From positions 62,001-126,000 of the forward strand of contig NZ_CP076039.1 in NCBI RefSeq assembly GCF_014529625.1: DNA of 64,000 nucleotides, in the 5' to 3' direction. This document shows, piece after piece, positions 55,471 to 64,000 of this stretch (positions are counted from its first letter, which is position 1; each line of letters starts with the position of its first letter). Under the pieces are notes generated by a model. The model searched no databases, had not been told where the DNA came from, and saw nothing but the letters and a program-made list of their open reading frames with translations. A program made the position numbers and the translations under genes. The DNA is from Candidatus Pelagisphaera phototrophica. GTDB lineage: Bacteria > Verrucomicrobiota > Verrucomicrobiia > Opitutales > Opitutaceae.

Positions 55471-56349
55471 ATGAGCCCGCTCCGGATTTTTCTCTTGGTA
55501 TTGAGTTTCGCGACTACTGCATCGCTGGAAGGAATTGTTCACGTCGTCAAAAAAGGTGAAAACCTAACCACAATTTCTAAAGCGTACAATGTATCCGTTG
55601 CTGAATTAAAGAAGGTCAACAATATCGAAAATGCTAACAACATTAGCATTGGGCAAAAACTTGAAATTCCGGGGTCTGCTCCCCGTTTTGTCGATTACAA
55701 GATACGGAATGGAGAGAGCCTATCCAGTATCGCTGCGAGACACGGAGTAAATGCCAAGGAGATCGCGGCGTTCAACGGCATACGGGACTTTAACAAGATT
55801 AGAGCTGGCCAAGTAATAAAGATTCCTTCGAAAACAGGAGAAGCCGCTAGAAAGTACTCCAGCCTTCCTTGGAGTGTTAGAAACGCTCTGGCAAAAATTC
55901 CGGTTAAACAGAGCCAATGGAAGACCATCGTCATTCATCATAGCGGCACCGTCGCCGACAGAGCGAAAAACATCGATCGATTCCACCGAGAAGAACGCAA
56001 CATGGAAAACGGTATCGCCTACCACTTCGTCATCGAGAACGGGACTCGCGGAACCAAGAATGGCGACATATACATTAGCGAACGCTGGAAGAAGCAACTC
56101 CACGGAGGACATATGAAGCTATGGGCCCACAACCAGATCGCCATCGGTATCTGCCTCATCGGCAATTTTGAAAAATCTCGCCCAAAGGCGAAACAGATGG
56201 AGCAGTTGGAAGCGCTAATCAATTATCTTCAGGAAAAGGCAGGAATCCCTGGCAAAGCTGTCACCACCCACACATTGATGCATCCCAATCACACGCTTTG
56301 CCCCGGAAAATTCTTTCCGACAAGTCAGCTCAAAAGAATGGTCAACTAG
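55471..56349 (+). CDS. LysM N-acetylmuramoyl-L-alanine amidase (Amidase_2/PGRP type)
   Basis: 292 residues. A signal peptide (about 1-19) is followed by two LysM domains (VVKKGENLTTISKAYNVSVA and RNGESLSSIAARHGVN), then the amidase: WKTIVIHHSGTVADRAKN with zinc His, a middle His region in GIAYHFVIENG, and THTLMHPNHTLCPGKFFPT with the third ligand. It cuts the peptide from peptidoglycan. Fully periplasmic or secreted. It sits with the SET methyltransferase gene, an unusual pairing. Confidence 0.92.
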   Translation: MSPLRIFLLVLSFATTASLEGIVHVVKKGENLTTISKAYNVSVAELKKVNNIENANNISIGQKLEIPGSAPRFVDYKIRNGESLSSIAARHGVNAKEIAAFNGIRDFNKIRAGQVIKIPSKTGEAARKYSSLPWSVRNALAKIPVKQSQWKTIVIHHSGTVADRAKNIDRFHREERNMENGIAYHFVIENGTRGTKNGDIYISERWKKQLHGGHMKLWAHNQIAIGICLIGNFEKSRPKAKQMEQLEALINYLQEKAGIPGKAVTTHTLMHPNHTLCPGKFFPTSQLKRMVN

Positions 56350-56371
56350 TCAGCTCATGCCCTCAACATCG

Positions 56372-56848
56372 CTAGTTTTTAGAAAGGAAATCGGCTGAGT
56401 ACTGCGCCTCATAAGGAACACTGCGATAAGGGCCAAATCGCCACGACGTAACCTCCGGTTTATTCTCATATTCCTCATCCAAGCGACGGTACATCCATCC
56501 TTCTGGGTCAACAAGCTCGTACCGAAGAACGACCGACCAAACCGCCTCCGAGCCTTCATATCCGTGGGCCAGAACCCAGCCACGAATTTCAAAGCGATCG
56601 TCGCCCAGTTCTTTGAGCCTGCACCTGAAATCCCCCCATACTCCCGTAGAATTGAACCTGACCTGGTTGAACTGCCCTTCCTCAATCGGTTTAACGCGAA
56701 ATGTCTCTATGATGTAGTCCCGAGCGATGCGAAAAACCTCCGCCCGATGTTCCGAAATCAGCTCTTCAGACGGCACAAATATAGGTGGGCGTCCATACCC
56801 CAAGGCCTGGAATGCCAAAAAAATCCCAATAAATGTTCGTAGACGCAT
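56372..56848 (-). CDS. Hypothetical secreted protein
   Basis: The ATG at 56848 (158 residues) begins a signal peptide (MRLRTFIGIFLAFQALGYG). The mature part is a mixed fold rich in Trp, Tyr and Arg (STGVWGDFRCRLKELGDDRF, EIRGWVLAHGYEGSEAVWSV), with no domain I can name. It is convergent with the amidase gene (stop codons 22 bp apart). A periplasmic role is inferred only from the signal peptide. Confidence 0.65.
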   Translation of the reverse strand: MRLRTFIGIFLAFQALGYGRPPIFVPSEELISEHRAEVFRIARDYIIETFRVKPIEEGQFNQVRFNSTGVWGDFRCRLKELGDDRFEIRGWVLAHGYEGSEAVWSVVLRYELVDPEGWMYRRLDEEYENKPEVTSWRFGPYRSVPYEAQYSADFLSKN

Positions 56849-56973
56849 TCGATCCCTTAATCGACACAATAGCAATCGGAGTTAAGTCCGTGCGAAAACC
56901 CTAGGAGTCCAGAGGGCAATAGCAGGGTTTCATTTGACTGGCCTCATCTTTCAATTTTCCTTCTTTTTACCCA

Positions 56974-57909
56974 ATGCTCACCCCCACTGAAACAAATCTG
57001 CTCATACTGATGACTTTCGTCATTATGTTTGGCCTGGGCTGCACCCTCTCCATCCGAGATTTCAGAGAAGCGATTCGCCACCCAAAACCTGCAATTGTGG
57101 GCTTCCTGTCACAATATCTGATTATGCCAGCATTAGCCTTTGGAATGGTGAAGTTTTTCAGCTTTTCTGATCCTGTAGCCATCGGACTGATTATTGTCGC
57201 CTGCTGCCCATCGGGTACAACTTCGAGCCTATTTAACTATTTCGCCAAAGGGGATCTGGCGCTGAGCATATCCCTGAGCACGCTTACAACAACAGTAGCC
57301 CTTTTCGCTTTGCCCATTCTTCTTGGTATTTACGCAACTCCTTTCACAAACGATCAGATACAAATCGATTTCGGTAAAGTCATCGGATCGCTCATCATCT
57401 GCCTTGTTCCCGTGGTCGGAGGAATGTACCTCAAGTCGAAAAGCGAGCGCTGGGGGAAGAATATGGAAGAGACGGGAGGAGTGCTCGGTATTATTGTCAT
57501 TATATTTCTAATTATTAGCTGGTTGCCTCGTAATTTTGAACGGATGATGAATCCTGAAGAAACCAGCCCGTTCATACTTGTAGCCAGTATATTCCTAGGG
57601 CTTGGCGGATTTCTATTCGGGTATTATTTTAGCCGGTTTCTAGGAATGAATAGACGCAAGAGTAGGACCGTATCCCTCGAAACTGGAATCCAGAATGGTC
57701 CTCTAGCATTCGCCATCATAACGCTGAGCTTCAGTGCACAGGTATCAGGCGATATCCTATGGCCTGCATTACTCTACTCGTTTTTCATTGTGAATACATC
57801 TACTCTTGTTACGTACTTAATTCGTAAATACACTCGTGAGGAATGGTTTCGCTTCGAGAATGAGACAGTCAAAGAAGAAATCTTTACATCAGGCTGGCTT
57901 AAATTGTAG
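56974..57909 (+). CDS. Bile acid:sodium symporter family (BASS) transporter
   Basis: 311 residues with about ten hydrophobic helices and the family signature segments: CTLSIRDFREAIRHPKPAIV and VACCPSGTTSSLFNYFAKGD, typical of the sodium-binding crossing region (GTTSS). Bacterial members move pantoate, bile-acid-like or other organic anions with sodium. The substrate is not known. It is followed after 66 bp by a DoxX-like gene. Confidence 0.9.
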   Translation: MLTPTETNLLILMTFVIMFGLGCTLSIRDFREAIRHPKPAIVGFLSQYLIMPALAFGMVKFFSFSDPVAIGLIIVACCPSGTTSSLFNYFAKGDLALSISLSTLTTTVALFALPILLGIYATPFTNDQIQIDFGKVIGSLIICLVPVVGGMYLKSKSERWGKNMEETGGVLGIIVIIFLIISWLPRNFERMMNPEETSPFILVASIFLGLGGFLFGYYFSRFLGMNRRKSRTVSLETGIQNGPLAFAIITLSFSAQVSGDILWPALLYSFFIVNTSTLVTYLIRKYTREEWFRFENETVKEEIFTSGWLKL

Positions 57910-57975
57910 AAACATCTCCCTTTTTGCCTTGCCCTATTCGAGGCACTAACCCAATCCCCAATCAATCCCGCTAAA

Positions 57976-58431
57976 ATGCCAAAGAATTCCAATCAACGAA
58001 ATGGATCCCTTCTCTATTGGTCGACTGAAACCTGGGCGTTTCTCTCATTAAGACTTTTCCTTGCTCTAAGGTTTATCACCGCTGGTCTTGGAAAGTTTGA
58101 TAACGACGGCTATTCCTTCTCGAATCTTTACGATGGATGGGTCGTCAACCAAATCAGTACATTCGGATCAAAAACCAATCTCCCCGCTTTTTTGTACTCA
58201 CCTTACCTCCACTCCTTAGCATTCGTTGAGATCGTACTGGGATTTTTGCTCCTGGCAGGTGTGAAAACAAAATACACGCTGGCTCTCATTAGCTTAACCT
58301 ACGTCTCCCTCGGATACGGCCTCATGCTTCTTGGCAACCCGAATCCAATTGGAACGATTGGGATCTACATTCTGTTGACCTCGGCCGCACTCTACTTTGT
58401 TCGACACAACAAGTTCGAACTGCTACGATAA
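57976..58431 (+). CDS. DoxX-like membrane protein
   Basis: 151 residues with four hydrophobic helices, starting with LRLFLALRFITAGLGKFDND, which fits the DoxX/MauE family. The third helix region is LAFVEIVLGFLLLAGVKTKY. DoxX members act in thiol or quinone-linked redox systems, but many are uncharacterised. Here it is unlinked to a redox partner. It is convergent with the acyl-CoA ligase gene. Confidence 0.75.
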   Translation: MPKNSNQRNGSLLYWSTETWAFLSLRLFLALRFITAGLGKFDNDGYSFSNLYDGWVVNQISTFGSKTNLPAFLYSPYLHSLAFVEIVLGFLLLAGVKTKYTLALISLTYVSLGYGLMLLGNPNPIGTIGIYILLTSAALYFVRHNKFELLR

Positions 58432-58445
58432 ACCGTTTGATTCAA

Positions 58446-60353
58446 TCAAGAATACAAACCCGAGATAACGCTGAAGTACCGTTTTTCTACCACATGACGC
58501 TTTATTTTGAAAGTGTTTGTGAGTTCGTCTCCGATTTCAAACGCTTTGGGTAAGAGAGCAATCTCTTGGATATTCTCAAAAGCCTTAAATCCATTCTCCC
58601 TTGAAACCAGCCGTCGGATATCTGCGGCGATCTTATCGCGAATGTCCGCTCTTTCCGAAAGCTCTGCCACCGATTCCGCTTGGAAAACTTCAATGGAAGG
58701 AACCACCAACGCCCCCAGCTGTTTCTGGTCCTGTCCGACTACCATGCATTGGTCTACCAAAGGCGACTCGCAAATCTTCGACTCAATCGGAATTGGCTCT
58801 ATGTTTTCCCCATTTAGCAAGACGATCGTGTCTTTTGATCGCCCTACTATTTTAAGGCAATCATTGTTCGTGAAAATCCCGATATCACCCGTATTGAACC
58901 ATCCATCCCTGAGCACCTTTTCTGTCGCATCCGGGCTCTTGTAATACCCCTTCATTACTTGGGGACCCCTGACATGGATCTCCCCCTTCAGTCCTCTACC
59001 TTCATTTTGATTCGAAGGATTCGGATACAGAATATCGCCTGTATTCAGGTCCAATATACGAACTTCAGTATCTTTATAAAGTGGTCCTACAGTACCAATG
59101 ACAAGTTTTTGAGTCGTGCGAACCGCTATCACGGGAGATGTTTCCGTCAAACCGTAACCTTCTTGCACCGGAATACCAATATAGTTAAAGAACTCGTCTA
59201 CATGCGGCTGAAGCGCTCCTCCTCCGGAAACCGTACCCTTGAAGCTGCCCCCAACGATTTGCCTGAGCTTTTCCAATACCACTGCGTTCAATGCAATATA
59301 CGGAGCCAAAAAGAGAATCGCTCGCAGCGCATGGAAACATCCAAGACCAGCGGACTCAAATAGGTTCCTCCCCTTCAAATCTATCTTCTTCCCCTGCAAA
59401 AAGAACACCGATCCCTTGACCATGCGAGAGCAGAAATAGGCCGTATGGAACAGGCCTCGGCGGATCCAGTGGGATTCGCGTATATTCTTTAAAATCCGGA
59501 GGTATAAGTTTTCCCACAAACGTGGAGCGGACGCCATCATGGTCGGCTTAACGGTCTTCAAATCATCCGCAAGGCTTCGCAAGCTCGTGAAGTAAGTACA
59601 GCAACCATTGCTGATCGAAATCATTTGAAAGATCCGCTCATAACTGTGCCATACAGGCAATATCGACAATAGTCTGTCGTTGGGTTCAATCGAAAATGGG
59701 AGGCTTTCAACCTGAGAAATCATATTCGCATGGGAAAGCATGACCCCTTTGGGCGTTCCCGTAGTGCCCGACGTGTAAATGAGAGTAAACAAGTCTTCCG
59801 GATCAATCGCATTCATCCGCTCCTCAATCTGACGGTCTCCCTTTTCTCTAAGTTCTCTTCCTCTATCAATAAGTCCTTTCAAATTCAATACGCCTTCAAT
59901 GGGGGGACACTGAGAATCCATCGATACCAGTTGCCGCACTTTCTCTAGCTTCGGCATCAGCGCAATCACTCGCTCCAAGAGGCGTTTGTTCTCGACAAAC
60001 ACGACTTCGCTATCAGAGTGGTTTAGGATGTATTCAATTTCCTGGTTTGTCACATCAGTACCTCTTGGTACGTCTGCGGCCCCCGCAAGCAGGATCCCGT
60101 AGTCTGCAATATTCCATTCTACACGATTGTCGGATAAAAGCGCGACATGATCACGTGCCTTCACACCCAGCTCAATTAGCGCAGTGCCTAGAAATAATCC
60201 GTAGTCGTACAAATCGCTATAGCTGACGGGCTGAAACACACAACTTTTGAGTCGCTTTGCAAAGGCTGGAAGCTCTCCATACCGTTCCGCTGCGAGCTTG
60301 TACATTTCTGCGATCGAACGTCCAGTGACGCCTTTGTGTGTTAGGGTAGACAT
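58446..60353 (-). CDS. Long-chain fatty-acid-CoA ligase (FadD15/FAA-like)
   Basis: The frame is open to 60410, but the ATG at 60353 (635 residues) gives a start directly before the family N-terminus (GVTGRSIAEMYKLAAERYGE). The phosphate loop is LIYTSGTTGTPKGVMLSH, with adenylate motifs GYGLTETSPVIAVRT and GWFNTGDIGIF. Length and layout match the long-chain acyl-CoA synthetase group that includes mycobacterial FadD15 and eukaryotic Faa/ACSL enzymes. It activates long-chain fatty acids to their CoA thioesters for lipid synthesis or breakdown. It is divergent from the second ABC-F gene (205 bp between starts). Confidence 0.92.
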   Translation of the reverse strand: MSTLTHKGVTGRSIAEMYKLAAERYGELPAFAKRLKSCVFQPVSYSDLYDYGLFLGTALIELGVKARDHVALLSDNRVEWNIADYGILLAGAADVPRGTDVTNQEIEYILNHSDSEVVFVENKRLLERVIALMPKLEKVRQLVSMDSQCPPIEGVLNLKGLIDRGRELREKGDRQIEERMNAIDPEDLFTLIYTSGTTGTPKGVMLSHANMISQVESLPFSIEPNDRLLSILPVWHSYERIFQMISISNGCCTYFTSLRSLADDLKTVKPTMMASAPRLWENLYLRILKNIRESHWIRRGLFHTAYFCSRMVKGSVFFLQGKKIDLKGRNLFESAGLGCFHALRAILFLAPYIALNAVVLEKLRQIVGGSFKGTVSGGGALQPHVDEFFNYIGIPVQEGYGLTETSPVIAVRTTQKLVIGTVGPLYKDTEVRILDLNTGDILYPNPSNQNEGRGLKGEIHVRGPQVMKGYYKSPDATEKVLRDGWFNTGDIGIFTNNDCLKIVGRSKDTIVLLNGENIEPIPIESKICESPLVDQCMVVGQDQKQLGALVVPSIEVFQAESVAELSERADIRDKIAADIRRLVSRENGFKAFENIQEIALLPKAFEIGDELTNTFKIKRHVVEKRYFSVISGLYS

Positions 60354-60557
60354 AGAGGTAACAATTCCGGTTGAGCCTTTAGAAGTGATGGAGCTCTTAG
60401 ACCCTTTCAAGCTTAAGATATGCCGACAATGTGTGGAGCGTATCTGGTCAAAGAAAATTGCGGATGATTCTCCACAGCTCTACGGAGGGAGAGAATCGAA
60501 TTTTAACGAAGGGTTGAATTGCAATTCTAACGCCGTGCTTTCAAGTGTCGGACAGAT

Positions 60558-62408
60558 ATGCCAGTTCTTAGTTTAACCGACGTTACAGTAAGCTTCAGCG
60601 GTCCTCCCGTACTTGACAATGTGTCCCTGCACATCGACAAGGGAGAACGCGTTTGCGTGATCGGAAGAAACGGCTCCGGCAAATCTACCCTTTTAAAAAC
60701 TGTAGGCGGTGTCTATAGCCCAGGCGCCGGTTCCATCACCTTCCCCGAAGGTGGCCAAGCGGCCATCCTTCAACAAGAGATCCCACAAATCTCTGACTGT
60801 AAAGTCTTTGATGTGATCGCTAGTGGGTTCGGGACCCAAGGCAAAGACCTGTCGCGAATCCGGAATGGCGAAACTGTTGTCGAGCTCGACCCAGATGCCC
60901 AATGGAAGATGGAACAAAGAGTCGAACGACTCGGTGAAGATTTAGGGCTGTGTTTGGACACGACTTTCCAATCCCTTTCAGGTGGTATGAAACGGCGTGC
61001 TCTCTTGGGCAAGGTACTGTCAGTCAAACCTTCTGTCTTAGCCCTAGACGAGCCGACAAACCACATGGACATCGACTCAATTCTTTGGTTGGAGAACTAC
61101 CTCTTGAAAAGTGCCCTATCCCTGATTTTCGTGACACATGACCGCTCATTTATACGTAAGCTCTCAACCCGGATCGTTGAAGTGGATCTCGCGAAACTGA
61201 ACAGCTTTCGTTGCGACTATGAAACGTACTTAAGCCGAAAAGCTGACATTCTCGAAGCAGAAGCTAAAACCCAAAGCGCGTTCGACAAAAAGCTCTCCAA
61301 GGAGGAAGCCTGGCTTAGGAAAGGGATTAAGGCGCGGCGAACTCGAAACGAAGGTCGGGTCAGAGCGCTTAAACAGCTTCGCAGGGATCGAGCTGCGAGG
61401 AAGAGTCGTGCCGGCAAGCCGAGCGGTTCCATGCAAAACGCTACTCAATCGGGACGAAAAGTCATTTCCGCAGAAAATGTGTCGGTAAGTCTTTCCGGGG
61501 TTTCAATTCTAAGACCCTTCTCAATAGAAATCATGAGAGGAGACCGGATCGGTATCATCGGCCCCAACGGATCTGGCAAAACTACTCTCATCCGCACTTT
61601 GCTTGGGGAGATCGATCCTGAATCTGGAACCATTGAGCACGGTACCAAAGTTCATGTCGCCTATTTCGATCAACTCAGAGAACAGCTCAATGGTGACGCC
61701 ACGGTTTTCGACAACATAGCGGACGGGAATGAGTCCGTAACGATCGACGGTCGTAGTCGGCATGTAATTACATATTTGCAGGATTTCCTATTCAGCCCTG
61801 AAAGGGCTCGTGTGCCGATCAAGACCCTTTCTGGGGGCGAAAGAAACCGCTTACTCCTAGCAAAGCTGTTCACCAAGCCCGCAAATCTTTTTGTCCTTGA
61901 TGAACCAACCAACGATCTGGACACAGAGACGCTGGAGTTGCTCGAAGAAAAAATCATGGAATTTCCAGGGACGCTTCTTCTTGTCAGCCACGACCGTTCC
62001 TTCCTTGAAAATACCGTTACCTGTTTGATTGCCACCGACTCCATAGGACGCGTCGAGGAGCACAATGGCGGGTACGAAGACTGGCTAACAAAATGCCAAA
62101 AACTCTCCGATCGATCAGCCGTTCCGAAAAAGGGAACTCGCAGCGACTGGAAAACACGACCTCCCAAATTTTCCAAGAAGGACCAGCAAGAACTCGATTC
62201 TATCCCTGAGATGATCGATGCTATTGACAAAAGACGGGCCCAAATCGCTCATAAGTTGGCAGATCCACAAACCTATAAAAACGATCCAACCTACGCAGAA
62301 ACATCAAAGCGGGAACTCGTAGAGCTCGACGTGGAATCCGATCGAGTATTCGCGCGATGGGAAAAGCTAGAAATCATGAAAGAGTCGATTGAAAAAGGCG
62401 GAAACTAA
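60558..62408 (+). CDS. ABC-F family ATPase (Uup-like)
   Basis: 616 residues, two ABC domains with Walker A CVIGRNGSGKSTLLKTVGG and GIIGPNGSGKTTLIRTLLGE, signature LSGGMKRRALLGK and LSGGERNRLLLAK, and Walker B ALDEPTNHMD and LDEPTNDLD. The linker between them is highly basic (KARRTRNEGRVRALKQLRRD), the feature of Uup-type ABC-F proteins. It has no membrane domain and is a second ABC-F in the window, different from the one coupled to sufU. A translation role is expected. Confidence 0.95.
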   Translation: MPVLSLTDVTVSFSGPPVLDNVSLHIDKGERVCVIGRNGSGKSTLLKTVGGVYSPGAGSITFPEGGQAAILQQEIPQISDCKVFDVIASGFGTQGKDLSRIRNGETVVELDPDAQWKMEQRVERLGEDLGLCLDTTFQSLSGGMKRRALLGKVLSVKPSVLALDEPTNHMDIDSILWLENYLLKSALSLIFVTHDRSFIRKLSTRIVEVDLAKLNSFRCDYETYLSRKADILEAEAKTQSAFDKKLSKEEAWLRKGIKARRTRNEGRVRALKQLRRDRAARKSRAGKPSGSMQNATQSGRKVISAENVSVSLSGVSILRPFSIEIMRGDRIGIIGPNGSGKTTLIRTLLGEIDPESGTIEHGTKVHVAYFDQLREQLNGDATVFDNIADGNESVTIDGRSRHVITYLQDFLFSPERARVPIKTLSGGERNRLLLAKLFTKPANLFVLDEPTNDLDTETLELLEEKIMEFPGTLLLVSHDRSFLENTVTCLIATDSIGRVEEHNGGYEDWLTKCQKLSDRSAVPKKGTRSDWKTRPPKFSKKDQQELDSIPEMIDAIDKRRAQIAHKLADPQTYKNDPTYAETSKRELVELDVESDRVFARWEKLEIMKESIEKGGN

Positions 62409-62548
62409 AAGGTGTCTTTCGATTTTCCATTCTTCAGTTTTCTGAGCCATTCTACCTTTGAAGGTGCCGCTATTCCGAACCGTACTCATCGATTCACTAG
62501 AGATTGGCGCCTGTTGGGGATAGAGTCAGTGAGTCTTTTTAGCGCCGC

Positions 62549-62883
62549 CTAAACTTGATCTGAGAGCTCAGATTTTTCCATAGATCTCGCAAACATATGG
62601 GATTCATTCAAGGCCCGATCATCCTGGCTTACCAGCGCCTCTCTTTTTCTGCGCCTTTCGTTTTGCCTAATTTGGTCCAGAGCGGCCCATCTAACACTCG
62701 CAAAAAGCAGTGATATCGTATTTTCGTTCTCATGATGGTTGGATTTCCGATACCGTCGGGAAGCATCCTGGACGAGTCCTCCGCATCGGCTTGGTTGGGC
62801 ACAAACTGTCTGGCAAATAGCAATATCTTTGATCCGTATTGGTCGAAAATAGTCTTCCAATCAGCTGTTTCGAAATTTTCCAC
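62549..62883 (-). pseudogene. Frameshifted and truncated ECF sigma factor gene
   Basis: The first 36 codons (starting MENFETADWKTIFDQYGSKI and reaching QADAED) give region 2 of an ECF sigma factor. A missing base then shifts the frame: the homologous continuation LVQDASRRYRKSNHHENENT lies in the next frame and runs on to FASVRWAALDQIRQNERRRK. It stops at 62549, at the point where region 4 should begin, so the DNA-binding helix of region 4 is absent. It is therefore inactive. It is unrelated in sequence to the intact ECF gene at 25539. Confidence 0.8.
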
Positions 62884-63049
62884 GCAAATTGTCGTCTCCT
62901 GACCTCCGCAAACTAGTCGTTGCCGATCGCTAATCTCGTCTAAAAATCTTTACTCTTCAACTCCCTGAAGCAGTTTATACGCTGGATTAGAGTAACCATC
63001 AATTCCGCAAAGTTTATTCCACTTCGAATGGATTCTCAACTAGCGATCG

Positions 63050-63898
63050 CTAGAACTGCCCCGTTTCCAGCATGACCAGTGTGCAGGCTTCCTCGGTCAG
63101 TATCCCCGCAGTCTCGAACTGCCGCTTGCTCTCCATCGACTCTGTACCAGGATTGAATATAACCCTTTTTGTTTTCGCTGCGACCAGTTCGGGCATAACT
63201 TGCAACTGTCGATGGGGAGACAGATAGAGAGTGAGTGTGTCCAACGGTTCCCAATAATCAGCTATTTTGCGCAGACATGGGACTCCCAATATCACTCCAT
63301 CTCTTTGGGATACAGGCACAACCGAATGACCAAGGTCCATCAATTTAATTTGAGCCCGGTTGGAATATCGATCTGGCTTTGAACTAGCTCCGATAATCCC
63401 GACAGTCTTGCTTTGATCGAATGCAATCAGTCGCTCCACACCGATACTATCAATTCGCTCGAGCTGTTCCCTCGCAAGGCGATTGCCAATTCGAATATCT
63501 GGCCGGATCTCGGCTAATGGTGCCAAAACAAATGCTCTCTCCAACATGGATGGGTGTGGAACCTTGAGACTCGCATCTTCAATCTCCAGATCACCAAAAA
63601 GGAGAATGTCTAAATCTAGAGTCCTTGGGCCCCAACGCTCATTTCGCAATCTCCCACAATCTTTCTCAATTCGAAGCAAAAGAGAGAGCAAACCATAAGG
63701 ATCCAGAGACGTCTCCAAACACAGTACTGCATTGAAGTACTTATCCTGAGAAACCGGACCCACAGGATCTGTTTTATAAATGGAGGAGACCGCCGTAACG
63801 CTAACTTCTTCAGAACTTGAAAGACCGTTAATAGCGTATTTCAGGAAACCCGAGCGGTCTCCCATATTGCTTCCGAGCCCTATGTAGGCTTCAACCAT
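63050..63898 (-). CDS. folK: Fusion of HPPK (FolK) and a CoA-binding domain
   Basis: 282 residues. The N-terminal 150 are a complete HPPK: YIGLGSNMGDRSGFLKYAI, RNERWGPRTLDLDILLFGD and VPHPSMLERAFVLAPLAEI. It transfers pyrophosphate to 6-hydroxymethyl-dihydropterin. The C-terminal 120 residues (from VGIIGASSKPDRYSNRAQIK to VIFNPGTESMESKRQFETAG) match the YccU/COG1832 CoA-binding Rossmann domain, usually an independent protein. No frameshift lies at the join. The start ATG overlaps the end of folB by 8 nt, so the pair is coupled. The fusion partner's role is unknown. Confidence 0.88.
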   Translation of the reverse strand: MVEAYIGLGSNMGDRSGFLKYAINGLSSSEEVSVTAVSSIYKTDPVGPVSQDKYFNAVLCLETSLDPYGLLSLLLRIEKDCGRLRNERWGPRTLDLDILLFGDLEIEDASLKVPHPSMLERAFVLAPLAEIRPDIRIGNRLAREQLERIDSIGVERLIAFDQSKTVGIIGASSKPDRYSNRAQIKLMDLGHSVVPVSQRDGVILGVPCLRKIADYWEPLDTLTLYLSPHRQLQVMPELVAAKTKRVIFNPGTESMESKRQFETAGILTEEACTLVMLETGQF

Positions 63899-64000
63899 CT
63901 CTTGTCCTTGCTATTTCGATACCAAAAGAATCGAAACTTCCAGACACAGGGGCGTCGGGCTTCAGAACCTCAATCGTCACCGACTGCGCAATTGCAAATC
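63891..64000 (-). CDS. folB: Dihydroneopterin aldolase (FolB), 3' end only
   Basis: The last 36 codons of a minus-strand gene cut by the window edge, reading QSVTIEVLKPDAPVSGSFDS and ending in EIARTRDG. This matches the C-terminus of FolB (the VEVTVHKPGAPLPG-type strand). Its TGA stop at 63891-63893 overlaps the folK start. FolB makes 6-hydroxymethyl-dihydropterin, the substrate of FolK, which makes the order biochemically sensible. Confidence 0.75.
   Translation of the reverse strand, partial: FAIAQSVTIEVLKPDAPVSGSFDSFGIEIARTRDG

Noticed and set aside
62558..62577. Hairpin ATCTGA-GAGC-TCAGAT followed by T on the plus strand as a terminator for the second ABC-F gene
   Set aside because: It lies inside the sigma pseudogene, 150 bp from the stop, with only a 6-bp stem; too weak to call.

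Overview
The window is chromosomal DNA of a Gram-negative bacterium. It encodes a porin, lipoproteins, a type IV pilus secretin and the Kdo-pathway enzyme KdsD. A DUF5069 protein, a COX24/AURKAIP1-type 31-residue basic protein, a decayed DUF7305 pilin-like gene, a CdsZ-type zinc-ribbon protein and a palindrome whose translation reads PARRSLGEGG together suggest Verrucomicrobiota, probably Opitutia. That assignment is inference. No phage, insertion sequence, CRISPR array or tRNA gene was recognised. Only a few starts carry a clear Shine-Dalgarno sequence.

1-9 kb: a minus-strand cluster of five complete genes and one partial gene. It holds two secreted PQQ-type beta-propeller proteins, a DUF3311 subunit, an SSS-family symporter, a short adenylate-forming enzyme and an aldehyde dehydrogenase cut by the window edge. 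A MarR regulator is divergent to it, and the shared intergenic region carries two matching palindromes (ATACG-N4-CRTAT). The layout suggests inducible uptake and oxidation or reduction of an unknown carboxylate or aldehyde. 9-16 kb: secreted proteins of unclear role (DinB, FG-GAP, EF-hand, a Tat-exported Gfo/Idh/MocA oxidoreductase) and a very unusual Ser/Arg-rich protein with seven HxH...CGH repeats and a C-terminal TPR region.

16-28 kb: housekeeping and envelope genes: xth, a fungal-type cystathionine gamma-synthase, DUF5069, DUF4038, a Gre-like factor, a LysM lipoprotein, kdsD and a polyprenyl diphosphate synthase. These are followed by an operon of ECF sigma factor, one-TM protein and catalytically degenerate HtrA-PDZ protein, then yjbQ. 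28-33 kb: a complete pilMNOPQ operon on the minus strand with a terminator.

33-37 kb: a translation and RNA block: the COX24-like gene, an RluA-type synthase, rpsT, RNase P RNA (with an inserted palindrome, its P1 helix overlapping the stop codon of the next gene), the CdsZ-like gene and an Rrf2 regulator. A frameshifted pilin remnant lies just downstream of rnpB. 37-49 kb: gyrB-gyrA, a porin, a DEAD-box helicase, and sufS-sufU-ABC-F in a coupled unit.

49-64 kb: an exonuclease, an inositol-phosphatase-like enzyme, a lipoprotein, a broken GNAT gene, RNase Y with a terminator-like hairpin right before its start, an HDOD protein, a SET-domain methyltransferase next to a LysM amidase, a BASS transporter, a DoxX-like protein, a long-chain acyl-CoA ligase, a second ABC-F protein, a broken ECF sigma gene, and a folate unit in which FolK is fused to a CoA-binding domain and preceded by the end of folB.
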